From Magnolia sinica (lineage: Eukaryota > Streptophyta > Magnoliopsida > Magnoliales > Magnoliaceae): a stretch of 64,000 nucleotides of DNA. The stretch's first letter is position 1. Each line of letters opens with the position of its first letter. The stretch spans positions 8,656,501-8,720,500 of the forward strand of contig NC_080577.1 in NCBI RefSeq assembly GCF_029962835.1, in the 5' to 3' direction. The notes under the pieces are model-generated. The model was not told the origin of the DNA, ran no database searches, and saw nothing but the letters and a program-made list of their open reading frames with translations. The position numbers and the translations under genes were made by a program. This document shows, in pieces, positions 43,580 to 54,764 of this stretch.

Positions 43580-43590
43580 ATGAGCAATGG
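43504..43590 (-). promoter_or_regulatory. 5' leader made of a CT microsatellite
   Basis: On the coding strand a CT run (GA on the plus strand, about 43511-43576) lies between the probable transcription start and the ATG. CT-rich leaders are common in plant genes. Length polymorphism is likely. Confidence 0.7.
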
Positions 43591-43618
43591 TGGTTTTTGA
43601 GCAGGAGCAGCTCTATGG

Positions 43619-43629
43619 GCTTATATAGA
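43619..43629 (-). promoter_or_regulatory. TATA box of the membrane-protein gene
   Basis: CTATATAAG on the minus strand at 43620-43628, about 118 bases upstream of the ATG and about 35 bases before the CT leader. Position and sequence fit a plant core promoter. Confidence 0.65.
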
Positions 43630-44270
43630 GGAATGGTCGACTCATATTTAGAAAGTCAAACCCTTGATTAAGATGGTTAATTAAGATTCTGTTAAATGGA
43701 CTCTCTCGTGTGAGATTTTTTTGTTTCTTTTCTAGTTATGCATGCGACATCTCACATAGGTATGAGATCCTGTCCGCTCATCACTTCTGGCCCAAGGTTA
43801 ATATATTTTGCCCGAAGAATCAGGCTGTCTCCTTAGCCGCTCGCCTGCACCACTTTTGTCTTGAATATGTAGCGTTGGACGTTTTGCGAGGGACAGCAGG
43901 TTGAAACATAGTATGCTAAGGGACATGAAGGTTATGCACAGCAGGCTATCCATGTATTGAAAGTTTCAACCCTAATTTCGTGAGCGCTCGACTTGAACTC
44001 ATGACTATATTGTAATATATTGAATTCCTATTTGCATATCGGGTAGTGAAGCTGACATTATATCAAGAGGTTTAGTTCGAGATAAAAATGCTCTATCTGG
44101 GCATAAAGAACTGAGTGTCGGGTTCAACAACAATTCAAGCATTGGTTACACCTACATTTCCTGTTCCTCCTCTGATGCGGGAGGTTCATTAGTGTCAGAA
44201 GAATTATGACCTATTTGACTCGTATCGTACGAAACTAGTGCATCGATATATATACTCAAATTCTCGAGTC
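43630..44270. other. Intergenic, 5' side of the membrane-protein gene
   Basis: No gene, complete element or clear repeat is seen. Confidence 0.5.
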
Positions 44271-45330
44271 CCACCAGGCGTGCCAAAAATTGTTTTGTTA
44301 CAAATCCGATACACAATATATATTTATAGCAACCAAGTAGTTTTTTATACCATCAGACGTGCTAAAAATTATTGACACTCAATTTGGTAATTTGGTAATG
44401 TGTGGTGTATGCAAGCGTGACAGAACCGATTACACAGTTCAATTCAAACCGAACAACTTGACCCCAGGCGCCAAGATAGGCAGATGCATCATACGTGAGT
44501 GTATATGATCGAGATCTGGGAAGATCGATTGCCTATTCAGCCACTTGTGATGGAAATGTAAGATGATTAGACAATATTCAGAGCGTGGGATTCTTCCTCT
44601 GACGATGGGTTGCTTCTTGTCTTCCGCATGAAAAAACTTGAATATACTAGTGCAATCAAACAAAAATTGAAATACTTATAGTCGGGCGCGGAGAGCAACT
44701 AAAAGAAACCTCTTTGAAAGATTAACTTGTATTGAGAATAGAAATAATACAACATAAAAGCATAGAATTAGATTACAACTAAAGATTACCGCTACTTCTA
44801 TGATAGAGCTAAGCTATGATAAGAAAGGTAAAAATAATTTGATTAGTATGAGACGTCTTGCTTTACTGATCTTTTTGCTATCTATAAAACAATGATGTAG
44901 CTTCCTTTATTTCAACGGTTATGACAGCTAAATTGTTGTCACGCCTCTTTGACTTCTCAACCATTTTTTTAAAAAGGAAAAAACAATCCACTTAAATTTC
45001 ATAGGAAGAAATTTGAAATTTACAGACATTCGGGTGGGTCCCAACAAAAAGAACTGGACCGCACCTATCATATACCGCTCTCACACCGTTTTAAACTAGA
45101 AGGAAAAACACAACAGAAAACAATTTTGGGGAGAACTGCGGACAGGCCAGCATCACCTGATGCAACAGGCACCAGGTACCTACCAATCAGAAGGGAAATC
45201 CACAGAGAAAGCAGAGGCTAACCACTGCCTCCCCTGAGAAAACCTGCAACCTCAGCTGAAACAAAGATCCACTGGCATCTTCTCAGCTCCAGTACACAAG
45301 GGGCAGCGCAACCAGACTTGAGACTAACTC
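44271..45330. mobile_element. Possible degraded LTR remnant
   Basis: CCACCAGGCGTGCCAAAAAT (44270) and the related CCATCAGACGTGCTAAAAAT (44350) resemble a phrase common in plant LTRs. 44700-44960 has the look of LTR U3/R sequence (AGAATAGAAATAATACAACA; CTATCTATAAAACAATGA). Neither TG...CA boundaries nor coding remnants were found. Confidence 0.3.
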
Positions 45331-45339
45331 CAAACTGAC

Positions 45340-45566
45340 AAACAGACTTGTGGCTAGCTCGGATGGACTAACACAAACTGAGAGCTGCTGACGATCCTGA
45401 AAGGCGACTCCTAGCTCGGATGGACTAACACAAACTGAGAGCTGCTGACGATCCTGAAAGGCGACTCCTAGCTCGGATGAACTAACACAAACTGAGAGCT
45501 GCTGACGATCCTGAAAGGCGACTCCTAGCTTGGATGGCCTAACACAAACTGAGAGCTTCTCAACCA
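45340..45566. repeat. 57-bp minisatellite, about 3.7 copies
   Basis: The unit contains GAGAGCTGCTGACGATCCTG, AAAGGCGACTCCTAGCTCGG and ATGGACTAACACAAACT. Full copies are nearly identical. Because 57 is a multiple of three, the minus strand is open across them (repeat peptide AFQDRQQLSVCVSPSELGV), but there is no start context or known domain. Confidence 0.93.
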
Positions 45567-45879
45567 TGCTTTGTCATCAGATGACATGAATCATCCACCT
45601 TAGCGCCAGCTGTACTTCTATGAAATGCGCTTCAAATATCTCTGAAGATATTTTGCATGCTTTTCATTTTTCTTGTAATGACACGAGTCCTTTTCTCATT
45701 GGCTATTTCATGAATGATTAGAAATAAGGTACTATACAGTGGGCTAACCTAATTTTGCACTGAACATGATCACAATTAGGCCCGATTTATAAATTATATC
45801 TCATATCCCACACATGATTGCCACGTTGATATGTGTGCCATTGGAAAAACCCTCGATTGCAAGCTAGCGAGTCTCATTC

Positions 45880-46630
45880 CAATAGCTGGACACAAACCAA
45901 GGCAACTCAAAAGCTGGGCTTGGAATGGTTGGAAAAAGCTTGGCTTGAATTGGTTCGAATAGAAGCTCAAACCAAACCAAGCCTTGAAGTTAAGCTTGTT
46001 TAAAAAACAAACTGAAGCTCAAACCAGGGCAGTACTAGCTCAGCTCGACTTGATTCAGCTAGAAGATTGTATGCATATTGTTTCAAGTGGTGTGATTCAC
46101 TTGAGCTTTGCATATGATTCAATTTTAGTTCATGCTCTAAAATGATATGTAAAAATGGATAGATAATGTGGACAATACATATACATGACAATAGGCTAAA
46201 AAAGTTTACTGATCAGTTCGCTAAAGCAAGATTTGAATTGGCCGGTAACCTCTACACACGCCACATAGCTGGTGTCAAAGTTCTGTCAGCCCAATCATTA
46301 TATGTGTTTTATCCAGCCATCCATCAAAATTTCCACGTAATGTTATTTTTGTATATATATAAAAAATATTAACAAAATAAATAAACGAGCTGACTCTTGT
46401 TTGAACTCAGCTTGATACGACTTAACTCGGATATTTGGACTAAACCAAATCAAGCTCAAGCTAGTATAATTTAGACCAAACCAAGCTCAAATAATAAGGA
46501 TAAGCTCTAAGCTCAACTCATATGAAGCTCAAACAGCGGATGTCACATAAACAACCTAAAACAAACTTGTGCCAAACCAAACTTGGGTGCTCCGTTCGGC
46601 TCAACTCGGGTACAGCTAGAGTATCGTTCC
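45880..46630. mobile_element. Possible hAT-type small element with AAGCTCAAACC body, split by half an M1 copy
   Basis: GAAGCTCAAACCAAACCAAG-type low-complexity sequence occurs at 45890-46075 and again at 46385-46625. Between them, 46080-46370 carries half an M1 element and unrelated sequence. Termini not defined. Confidence 0.4.
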
Positions 46631-47305
46631 ATTGCCATTGCATATGATGCATGCAGCATCTAACGAGTTGATTAAGTAATACAGGGAGAGTAAAATCATG
46701 GTTAGGACTACTGATTTAAGGTGAGGCCAGATCTTCTACAACGTTTGTATCATGAGTTGGTTCTACAACTGTTGTGCATGGGGCTTCTGTGATCTTTACA
46801 TATGCCATCCAACCCGTATGGAAGGGTTGCCCGACCATAAAATTAGGACGCCTAAAACATCAGGCCTATCCAACTATCAGATGGGCCACAAAATGATTTG
46901 GCCTATTTAAGTGGGTTTTCTTTGATACAGCGGACCTTGTTGTTCTTATGCAGTCCGACCTGTGCATGAAGTGAGCACTACCACGATGATGGGATTTCAA
47001 AGAAAAATCAGACCTATGCAGTTATCAGGTGGGCTACACCATAGTAAACAATGTACAATCACCCAAAAACATTAAAATTCACAAGGTGGGCCAAATGATT
47101 GTTGGATTAGTCTGATTCTCTAGATGCCCAACTTCAATGGCTGGGTGATCGTTTCGGACGGGTTCGATGCTATACATACACGGGGGTAGGTCCCGCAGGC
47201 AACGTTTGTAAAATAAGCTAATTCCACAAACGTTGCAATAGGATCTTACCTCGTGATTCCACACTTACTAATAATAATCACGGATTAAAGACAACCGATC
47301 CTTAC
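46631..47305. other. Intergenic, no gene seen
   Basis: Short phrases such as TATCAGATGGGCCACAAA and TATCAGGTGGGCTACACC recall M1-like vocabulary, but no element can be bounded. Confidence 0.45.
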
Positions 47306-47575
47306 AGACAGCTGCATGAAAAAATAGCATGCAGCCCCATCTATAGGATCAGTGCGTCACTTCCATAGGACATCCAAGCCAACCAGATGGTGGGCCGCAC
47401 CATGAAGAGCATCTGAGTGGTCCATCCAATAGGTAGGTCACACCATCGAAGAAAGAAATTAACCAGTGCGAGTCGGACTAAACATACAGGCGTCGGATCA
47501 GATGTCCTACGCCTCTATCATATTGGTGTGAAAAAACAGGGCTGTATGCTAAGTTATCATACAGCCTACTGTAGC
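47306..47575. mobile_element. Possible small foldback element with GCATGCAGCC ends
   Basis: ACAGCTGCATGA...TAGCATGCAGCCCC at the left and GGGCTGTATGCTAA...ATCATACAGCC at the right are inverted relatives, and each end also folds on itself. No target duplication was identified. Confidence 0.4.
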
Positions 47576-47799
47576 TTATCAGTTCTCTTTATTAAATTAC
47601 AGAGTGACCATTTCTCCGTAGAGATTTTGAATGCTTCAAATCGACGAGGGAATGACGCCACCATCCAAAAAGCTTTCAATTGAGACACGGCACCACAAAA
47701 CAAGAAAAATCAAAACCGAAAATCTCGGTTTTCCGTTCGTTAGGAGCATTTGATTTATTATCTTTAACAAAACGCGATTATAGAAAATTAGTTTTCACT

Positions 47800-47854
47800 C
47801 AACTTGCGCTGACACTCAAAAATTGCCTAGACTCTTCTGTGTCAGCGCAAGTTG
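47800..47854. repeat. Perfect 16-bp inverted repeat, 23-base loop
   Basis: CAACTTGCGCTGACAC (47800-47815) is matched exactly by GTGTCAGCGCAAGTTG (47839-47854). It is GC-rich against an AT-rich surrounding. It is too short for a normal plant microRNA precursor and has no T run after it. Confidence 0.85.
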
Positions 47855-49217
47855 ACCTGATTTCACTTGCACCAGACAAAAACTCTACTGGTAACAGTTG
47901 AGAAATAATTCACATTGGAATGGTAAACTAGGATGTATATAGTCGACCTCAATTAATTAGAATAAGGCTTGAAGGATGAGATGATTTATACTTTCACATG
48001 TTAAAGAAAAATTGAAAAATAAGTATTTGGAGAAAAGATTCTCAGCATAGCAATATTGAAATAAAAAGAAATTAATACAAATTACAAAATAGAGATTTAT
48101 GTAGTTTTCTAATTTGGATCTGGACAAATTACAGGTTGTTTCCACTTTCACTTCATTTTTTAAGAGGACGGTCTTACATCCAAATTGCTGTCCCCAACAT
48201 GGGTTGGGGGCGTGTTATACGATTTGGACAGTTCATCCAGTGGGCCATATATGGATGAGCCACTGATCGGATGGTCAAAAGTGCGTTGATTGAATATGAA
48301 TTGTTACTCAAGTGTATGATTGGTACGAACCATCTATGGCGATGGGGTATGCCTTACGAACAAATGGTCAGATCTCAAGCTGGTATGTGCATAGCATCCT
48401 TATGCCCTGTGAGGCTGTACAAGTGAGGCTCGTGCGTCCATTATCCAGGCCGTTGGTCTGATCCGTCCTTCATGGATGGGGCATTTCCAGGAAAATATCG
48501 CAAATGGGAGGTGGTTATATAGAATGATAACAATACATCAACGTTAGATTTTCAATGGAAAAGGCCAAAGATTGGATCATTGCATCTTCCAATCACAAAG
48601 ACAATGTGGGGCGTGGTCTATTTACAGTAGCGCCCAAATAATCAATGGTCTAGATCACCCAAACATGAGCAACGCTTTGTATGAACTCAAATGACGGTAT
48701 AAACACCCTCCAATGAGGATCATGTCATTCCTCACGAGATAAAAAGAGGAATTCTGATTCTTCTGAGGATCATGGTTTTGGAATCCAGACCGTTGGCCTG
48801 TTGTGTCCCACTATCGATTTACAATGAAAAAAAAAAAAAAAACCCTCGAAGATCTTAGCAACTCATCCTATGACTTTTTTTTCGGATGAACGCAGACTGT
48901 TGCTATATTTCTATTGTTAGCGGTTTCGTTGTATGCATGAAATACATACAAGGTTAAGTACATTATACTGTGGAGATTTTATGGAGCAGGATCCATCCAC
49001 TGTCAGACGCAGCATAAAAACTGATTCCAAAGCTTCTGGCCGAGGATCCCGTACCTCCTCCGGATAAAATTACCAACTTTGCTAATTCCACACGCGTGCG
49101 GCGTGTGGGACCAGTAGGCATTCCACACGCGTGTAAGATCTGAGCTTCTAATCAGGTGAGCTACACTTATCTTTTGTCATAAAGATTACTCCCTTTCACT
49201 CTCAAATGACTAATAAT
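47855..49217. other. Intergenic, no gene seen
   Basis: Mixed sequence without credible ORF or element. A poly-A run of about 18 bases is at 48825-48842. CCACACGCGTG occurs twice near 49086 and 49125. Confidence 0.5.
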
Positions 49218-49645
49218 CTCTGACCGTGCCCCCCATGTAGATGTTGTATATCTACACCATCCATCCATTTTTCCAGTTCATTTTATGGTTGAGACCAAAA
49301 ATTAAGAAGATCTAAATCTCATGTGGAGCACAACACAGGAATCAATGGTCATTGAACACCCACCATCAAAAACTTCCTATGGTCGACTATAATGTTTATT
49401 TGCCATCCAACGTGATAAAGTAACACCGACCTGGACGAAGTGAAAACACGGATATTAGCTTGATCCAAAACTTTTCTTGCCCACAAAAGTTTTTAATAGT
49501 TATTAATTACCACCATTTTCTATGGTGTGGTCTACCTGAGATTTATATCTGCTTCATTTTTCGGCTCCTGCTATAAAATGAGTTAGAAAAACAGATGGAC
49601 CATTAGATAGACAAGGCATACATCAAGATCGGCCCAACGGTCAGG
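49218..49645. mobile_element. M1-family element with CTGACCGT ends
   Basis: Left CTCTGACCGTGCCCCCCATG and right GGCCCAACGGTCAGGG are mirrored, around both halves of the M1 core (CCATCCATCCATTTTTCC; TACATCAAGATCGGCCC). Confidence 0.65.
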
Positions 49646-51320
49646 GTACCACCTAGTTCCGGGTCCCACCAAGTGACGCCCCAAAACAATTAGAGAGGCA
49701 GGCTCTGGTAGGATTTTGAATTGTTCAGGGTGGTCCTGACGGGATTATTATACAGATTTTTTTATTTTGTCTGACCTAAATAACAGAATTTTCTGAGTTT
49801 TAAGTAGAAGATCATATCATTATTTTCACAATCCTGTCAAACCACATAGCCGTAATTCTGCGATGATGGGAAGTGGGCTTCGATTCATTCCCCATGCATC
49901 ATCTTCAAAGTCAATTAACGTCAGGTCTACTTTTAATTACGTCCAAAAATGCAAAAAGTCATTCCCCATTTCTACTATAATATTTTTCACACGACCAATC
50001 CTATTATCATTCCAAACACGTAATGATTTTAAATTTTCAATTAAAAGGTCTAATGTAAGACAAAGTCAAGGATAACCACAGGCGCAACCATGATTGAAAG
50101 AAATTGACCTATAAAGTTTGATCCAAAATCTTACTTGCTATATTTTTATATTTTTCGAGGACCCTAACTTTATAACTAAGTATTATTTTTACATGGATGA
50201 TATGTTGTTGGAAAGAGCTTCACATGATAGTGAATGCTAAATGCTCTCGTCTTATAAATTTATTTTTATTTTTTATTTTCAAAACAGGTTATTATGAGAG
50301 TTAATTTTGAGTTTTTTGTTAAATTTTATTGTTTTTTGTAAATAATATTCTTTATATTTAAAGAAATTTTATAATTTGAAGAGTCTTAGAATAGCTTAAA
50401 GTCTATATTTAATTCATATTGCAGAGTTTGAATTAAATAAAATTAATTTTCTATTCTTATTTTTTGAAAATTTTCTCCTCATATACTTATGAGAAGAAGA
50501 CGTGACATGATCCTTCTCTTCTAACCAAGCAATTGCTACATTATCTAGACATGTGATCAGTATTACTAAGTACATTGTTCAAAGCCTAAGGTTACGTGTA
50601 ATTTAATTACATGGTGATGAGCTGATCGATGGTTGACCAATGGAACGAACTGGGTCTGTCCATTAGGTGCCACGTGTCAAATCAAAGTGGATTATTAGTC
50701 ATTTTTGACGGTCCATTTTACTTGCGTACATGCATGGCTGTCCTGTTGACCGGACCTGCATGATTTCCATCACATTACAAACGGGACCAGTAATCTACAG
50801 CGCGTATCTCTGACAATCAGCCAATTTGGCACGTCTGAGGGAGACTAAGACTGGGATTTCTCCATTTTGTGGGGAAACCTTCCTAGAACGTAAGAGCAAG
50901 TGGGTTTTTAAGATTGTCAATGGCTTTGTTGCTTGAAGCATTGAACTCTTAAGTTGGGTCGACTGGGATTCCCTTTGACGACGAAAAATTCGGAAATGTA
51001 AGCGAGTGGAGGTTGTCGGTTCTTCCTTCTAATTTCCGCGTCCATCCTCCATCTCCATATCCTGGCTCCGTCGTCCGTTGATCATATCCATCCATCTGGT
51101 GAGCTCCACACCAGATGAGAGATAGTTAAAGAATGATATATACTGATGGGACAGTTCTAACAGCCTGACGAACCTGGGCCATTGACGATAGTTTCCGTCT
51201 GACCATGATTTAAAAATATCCTAGAATTAGTGCTTTAGTTTCATGGTATGCGAGATGAACGGTCTTGATCATCGACTCAGGGATCCACGCGGGCTCATCA
51301 TTATATAAAAATAAAAAATC
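49646..51320. other. Intergenic, AT-rich, no gene seen
   Basis: No element boundary or credible reading frame. 50240-50470 is strongly AT-rich. Confidence 0.5.
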
Positions 51321-51866
51321 GTACGCGGATTTCGTTGCAATTCGGCAGGAAGTTTCTATGCAGGAATGCTGGTTGGGGCCCACCGTGATGTTTGTGAGAA
51401 ATCCACCCCGTCCATCCGTTCTTTCAAATCATTTTAGAGCTGCGACCAAAAGTGAAATGGATCCAAAACTCAACTGGGCTACACGAGAGGGAAAATTGGG
51501 CAAAGAAATACCTACCGTTGAAACCTTCCTGGGCTCCATCTTAATGTTTATATGCCATCCAGATCGTTAATAAGGTCATTTCCACTGGGATGAAATGAGA
51601 AAAAAAAAAAAAAAAGAAAAGAAAATCCTGATACAAAATCTTGATGGCTGTATGAATGTTTCAATGGTGCTCACTGAATCCCCACTTTTCCCTCTCGTGT
51701 GGCCCACTCGAGTTTCGATTTCAAATCATAATTGGTGGAATTTTTTAAAATGATCTCAAAGAACGGATGGACAGGGTGGATTTCTCACAAACATCTCTGT
51801 GGGGCCCACCCAACATCCGTGCGCAGGATCTTCCTGCTACAGGCTTTGGCAGGAAATCCGCGTCCG
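51321..51866. mobile_element. M2-family element (ACGCGGATTT ends)
   Basis: Left end GTACGCGGATTTCGTTGCAA...AGGAAGTTTC and right end CAGGATCTTCCTGCTACAGG...GGAAATCCGCGT are inverted over about 45 bp. Core boxes GGGGCCCACCGTGATG and CTCTGTGGGGCCCACC. Same family as 7932-8465. Confidence 0.75.
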
Positions 51867-52127
51867 CGGAAAGAGAAGTTAGCTCCATCAATTTGGAGAA
51901 GTCACAGACCTCATTTTGGAAAAACATTTCTTAGACGAGACTTTCACCAATTCCAAAACGGTGGTGACTCATCTTTCTTACATGTGGCACACATGTATAG
52001 ATATCCATGCCATTCATCTTTTCAGGCACGTTACGGATGGAGTATACCTCAAAGGTTACACTGATTGACCAATCCTAACGGTCCGATTGATGGCTATCAA
52101 ATGAATGGTTCGAACCATAGGTGTGTT

Positions 52128-53240
52128 GTCTTGATTCAGAGGAAAATCAGGTGGTTATTATCTCAATGACTTCTTTTGGGTTCCCATTCGTAATCAAGTC
52201 AGCAATTGCTGTACAATTATCCTGTGCCTATGATGGGTGGGTCACCTCTGTAATTACAGGAAGTCAATTAATTGCCTCCGTCTCTATGGCTGCATCCAGC
52301 GTACGGGTAATTCTAGGGCTGAAAGTTGGGCGGGTTCAACCCGGCCGACCCGTAACCGACCTGGCATAGGGTTGGGGTCGAGTAGGATACTTCGGGTCTG
52401 ATCTTAAGCTTGGGCCATACAAACACCAACTCAATAAAATTTGGCTTGGGCTCAGGTTGAAGTCTCGGTTTGCCCGACCCAATTCGAACCCGATCAATAT
52501 ATAAGTTACTTATAAATTATAATTGAGTTCGGATCGTTGGTGTTGAAGGCACACTAGTGATGTTCATTTATCCATGTTATTTTTAAGGACTCAAGCTAAC
52601 AAGATATGCTAGATTTCTCTCTCCCAAATAGATTTCATGCTATCCTGCATGACTTTTAAAGGAATAGTTGTCTTATATTTTAGCTTGTTTTTTTTTTTTA
52701 AAAAATGAAAATCCTTATAATGAATAATCACATATATAATTAATAAAATTATAGATACAAAAAATAACTCTTATATTGAAATATAATAAAATAATGTAAT
52801 AACGAAAATATTAGCATATATATACTCGTCCAACTCGACCGAGCCCGCTTGGGTTGGGCTTGGGTTGAGAATTCTCAACCTGAGATTGGATTGGGTTGGG
52901 TTGGGTTAGGGTTGAGGTATAGGAACCTTGGGTTGAGTTGGGTTGGGTTAGGGTTGAGCACCAACCCGACCCGACCCAACCTGCCCGGATTTCAGCCCTA
53001 GGTAATTCATCTTGAATTGTTCTTAGGTGCCCACTGTGGAAGTGGGGTCCAGTATAAACAATTGATTAGGGGCCCACAGTAGAAGGACCTTAACAAATAA
53101 AAATCTGGCCTGATGGATGATCGTAGCCCTTTAATGATGGCCTGCGAGAAGTTGGTTAAGAGATTGAAACAAGGGCCCACTATGGATGAAAGAGGACCAT
53201 GACCAAAAAATCAACCTCCCGTAGATAATCCTGACCCTTC
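52128..53240. repeat. Segmental duplication, copy C1 (carries a hAT element)
   Basis: 52128-52313 and 53001-53240 match 61419-61605 and 61606-61830 in order. Landmarks include CTTCTTTTGGGTTCCCATT, GATGGGTGGGTCACC, GCATCCAGCGTACGGG, ACAATTGATTAG and ATGGATGATCGTAGCCCT. The two halves are separated here by a 687-bp hAT element. No coding content. Confidence 0.88.
52314..53000. mobile_element. hAT-type element, 687 bp, TSD GGTAATTC
   Basis: Starts TAGGGCTGAAAGTTGGGCGG and ends GGATTTCAGCCCTA, inverted termini. GGTAATTC precedes (52306-52313) and follows it (53001-53008), a perfect 8-bp hAT duplication. The paralogous copy at about 61598 has a single GGATATTC, so it is the unfilled site. Both ends carry GGGTTGGGTTGG-like low-complexity sequence. 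No transposase. Confidence 0.92.
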
Positions 53241-53571
53241 AATGTGGTATACAAGTAATATAAATTAATTGTATCATTTTAGATGTATTATGAACTAAAA
53301 TTATTCTTACTTGATTAAATGAAGATCAGATTAGTGGAATTTTTATTTTTTTTTTAAATGGAGAATATTCAACACTCTTATTTCAACAAAAAAGTGTGAA
53401 AGAATCACAGGTTAGCATTTCAACCAATCTGATTTTGTGGGCCATCACTTAGAGACAGTAAGGTCCATAATTAGTTGGTTTATTTTGAGTTAGTTTATGC
53501 CATGTACATTTTAAAGTGCCTGAGCATCAAGCGTTACATGCAGTGAGAGTATCAAATAAGTCCCTGGAGAA
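53241..53571. other. Intergenic, no gene seen
   Basis: AT-rich; no element end or ORF is supported. Confidence 0.5.
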
Positions 53572-54098
53572 CGCGGATAAGCTGAGGCCCGGAACCAGCG
53601 ATGTGGGTGGACTTTGAGTGTGGGGCTACCTTGATGTATGAATTGTATATCTACTCCGTCCATCCATTTTGCCAGCTTATTTTAGGACATGGTCCAAGTC
53701 ATAAAGAAAATACAAATTTCAAGCTCACCAAACCATAGGAAACAGTGATTGTTGACCATTAAAAAGCCTTTTGTGGGCCACAAAAGTTTTGGAACAAGCT
53801 GATATTTGTGTTTTCCCTTTATGCAGGTCTGTGTGACCTTATCAACAGGACGGACGGCAAATAAAAATTACAATGGGCCATGGGAAGTTTTTAATGGTGG
53901 GCATTCAATGACCACTGTTTCTCGTGGTGTTGTCCACCTGATAGTTGTATCTGCTTCTTTTTTTTATAATGCCCTAAAGTAAGCCAGATAAAGGGATGGA
54001 CGGCGTGGATATACAATGCACATATCAAGGTGCGCCCCACCACCAGGGTCGCACCCACATCGCTTGTTCCGGGTTAGCAGCTTATCCGCGTTGGAAAA
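53572..54098. mobile_element. MULE-like element with M1 core
   Basis: AACGCGGATAAGCTGAGGCC...GCGATGTGGGTG at the left is mirrored by ACCCACATCGCTTG...AGCTTATCCGCGTT at the right. The M1 boxes lie inside (TGTGGGGCTACCTTGATG; CATATCAAGGTGCGCCCC). Target duplication not readable. Confidence 0.75.
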
Positions 54099-54764
54099 CT
54101 AATCGTTTGAAAACTAAGTAACGTATTCCCATATAACATCATTGTTAGATCTTAATCGGACGGTGATAACATTAACACACGGCTCTCTCTCTCATGCTAG
54201 TCACCCCTACACGTGGAATACGTGTACGTCGTTCCAAACCGTCCAAATATGGAGCCCAATATTGTGGGCATGGCCCAAAAGCTAACATTCTAGAGATTAT
54301 TCCCGGGGCCGTCAAATGGACATGGTTTAGATGGAGAAAGATACAGCAGTCGAAATTCAACAAAATGTTCATACATGGAGGAAGGACGGTCCAATCGATC
54401 ACCTAAAGTAACTTCCACTATCTGGACGGTTTTGATTGATGTGAGTGTGTCCCGTGCTTATCAACGCTCTGTCTAATCAATAAGAAGACCACAAATTAAT
54501 AAGTAAGGCTAGAGATGGAACACCGATTCGCATTGTCATTTACAAGTCGTTAATTAGAAGCTGCATGCCATGTTATATAACTAATTACACAGTGACTTCT
54601 TTTTGCCTCCGAGGCTGTGCTAAATCCAGCATGTGTCGCCCACTGTGGGCCCACAGTCTAAGTGATCTGATGATCAGAACCGTCCATTTTATGAAATCTA
54701 TGATATACAGGCCACTTCAAGAAAATAACTCTGAGTAGATGATTTTGACCGTTACTTTTTGGTG
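54099..54764. other. Intergenic, no gene seen
   Basis: Unique-looking sequence without a supported feature. Confidence 0.5.

Noticed and set aside
43504..43587. N-terminal extension rich in alternating Ser-Leu on the membrane-protein frame
   Set aside because: It is the translation of a CT microsatellite and begins at TTG, not ATG. The first in-frame ATG is at 43503.
45283..45567. 94-residue repeat protein on the minus strand
   Set aside because: Frame openness follows from the 57-bp period (a multiple of three). There is no domain or start context.
47839..47854. MicroRNA precursor
   Set aside because: The 16-bp stem with a 23-base loop is shorter than plant precursors, and no extended pairing flanks it.
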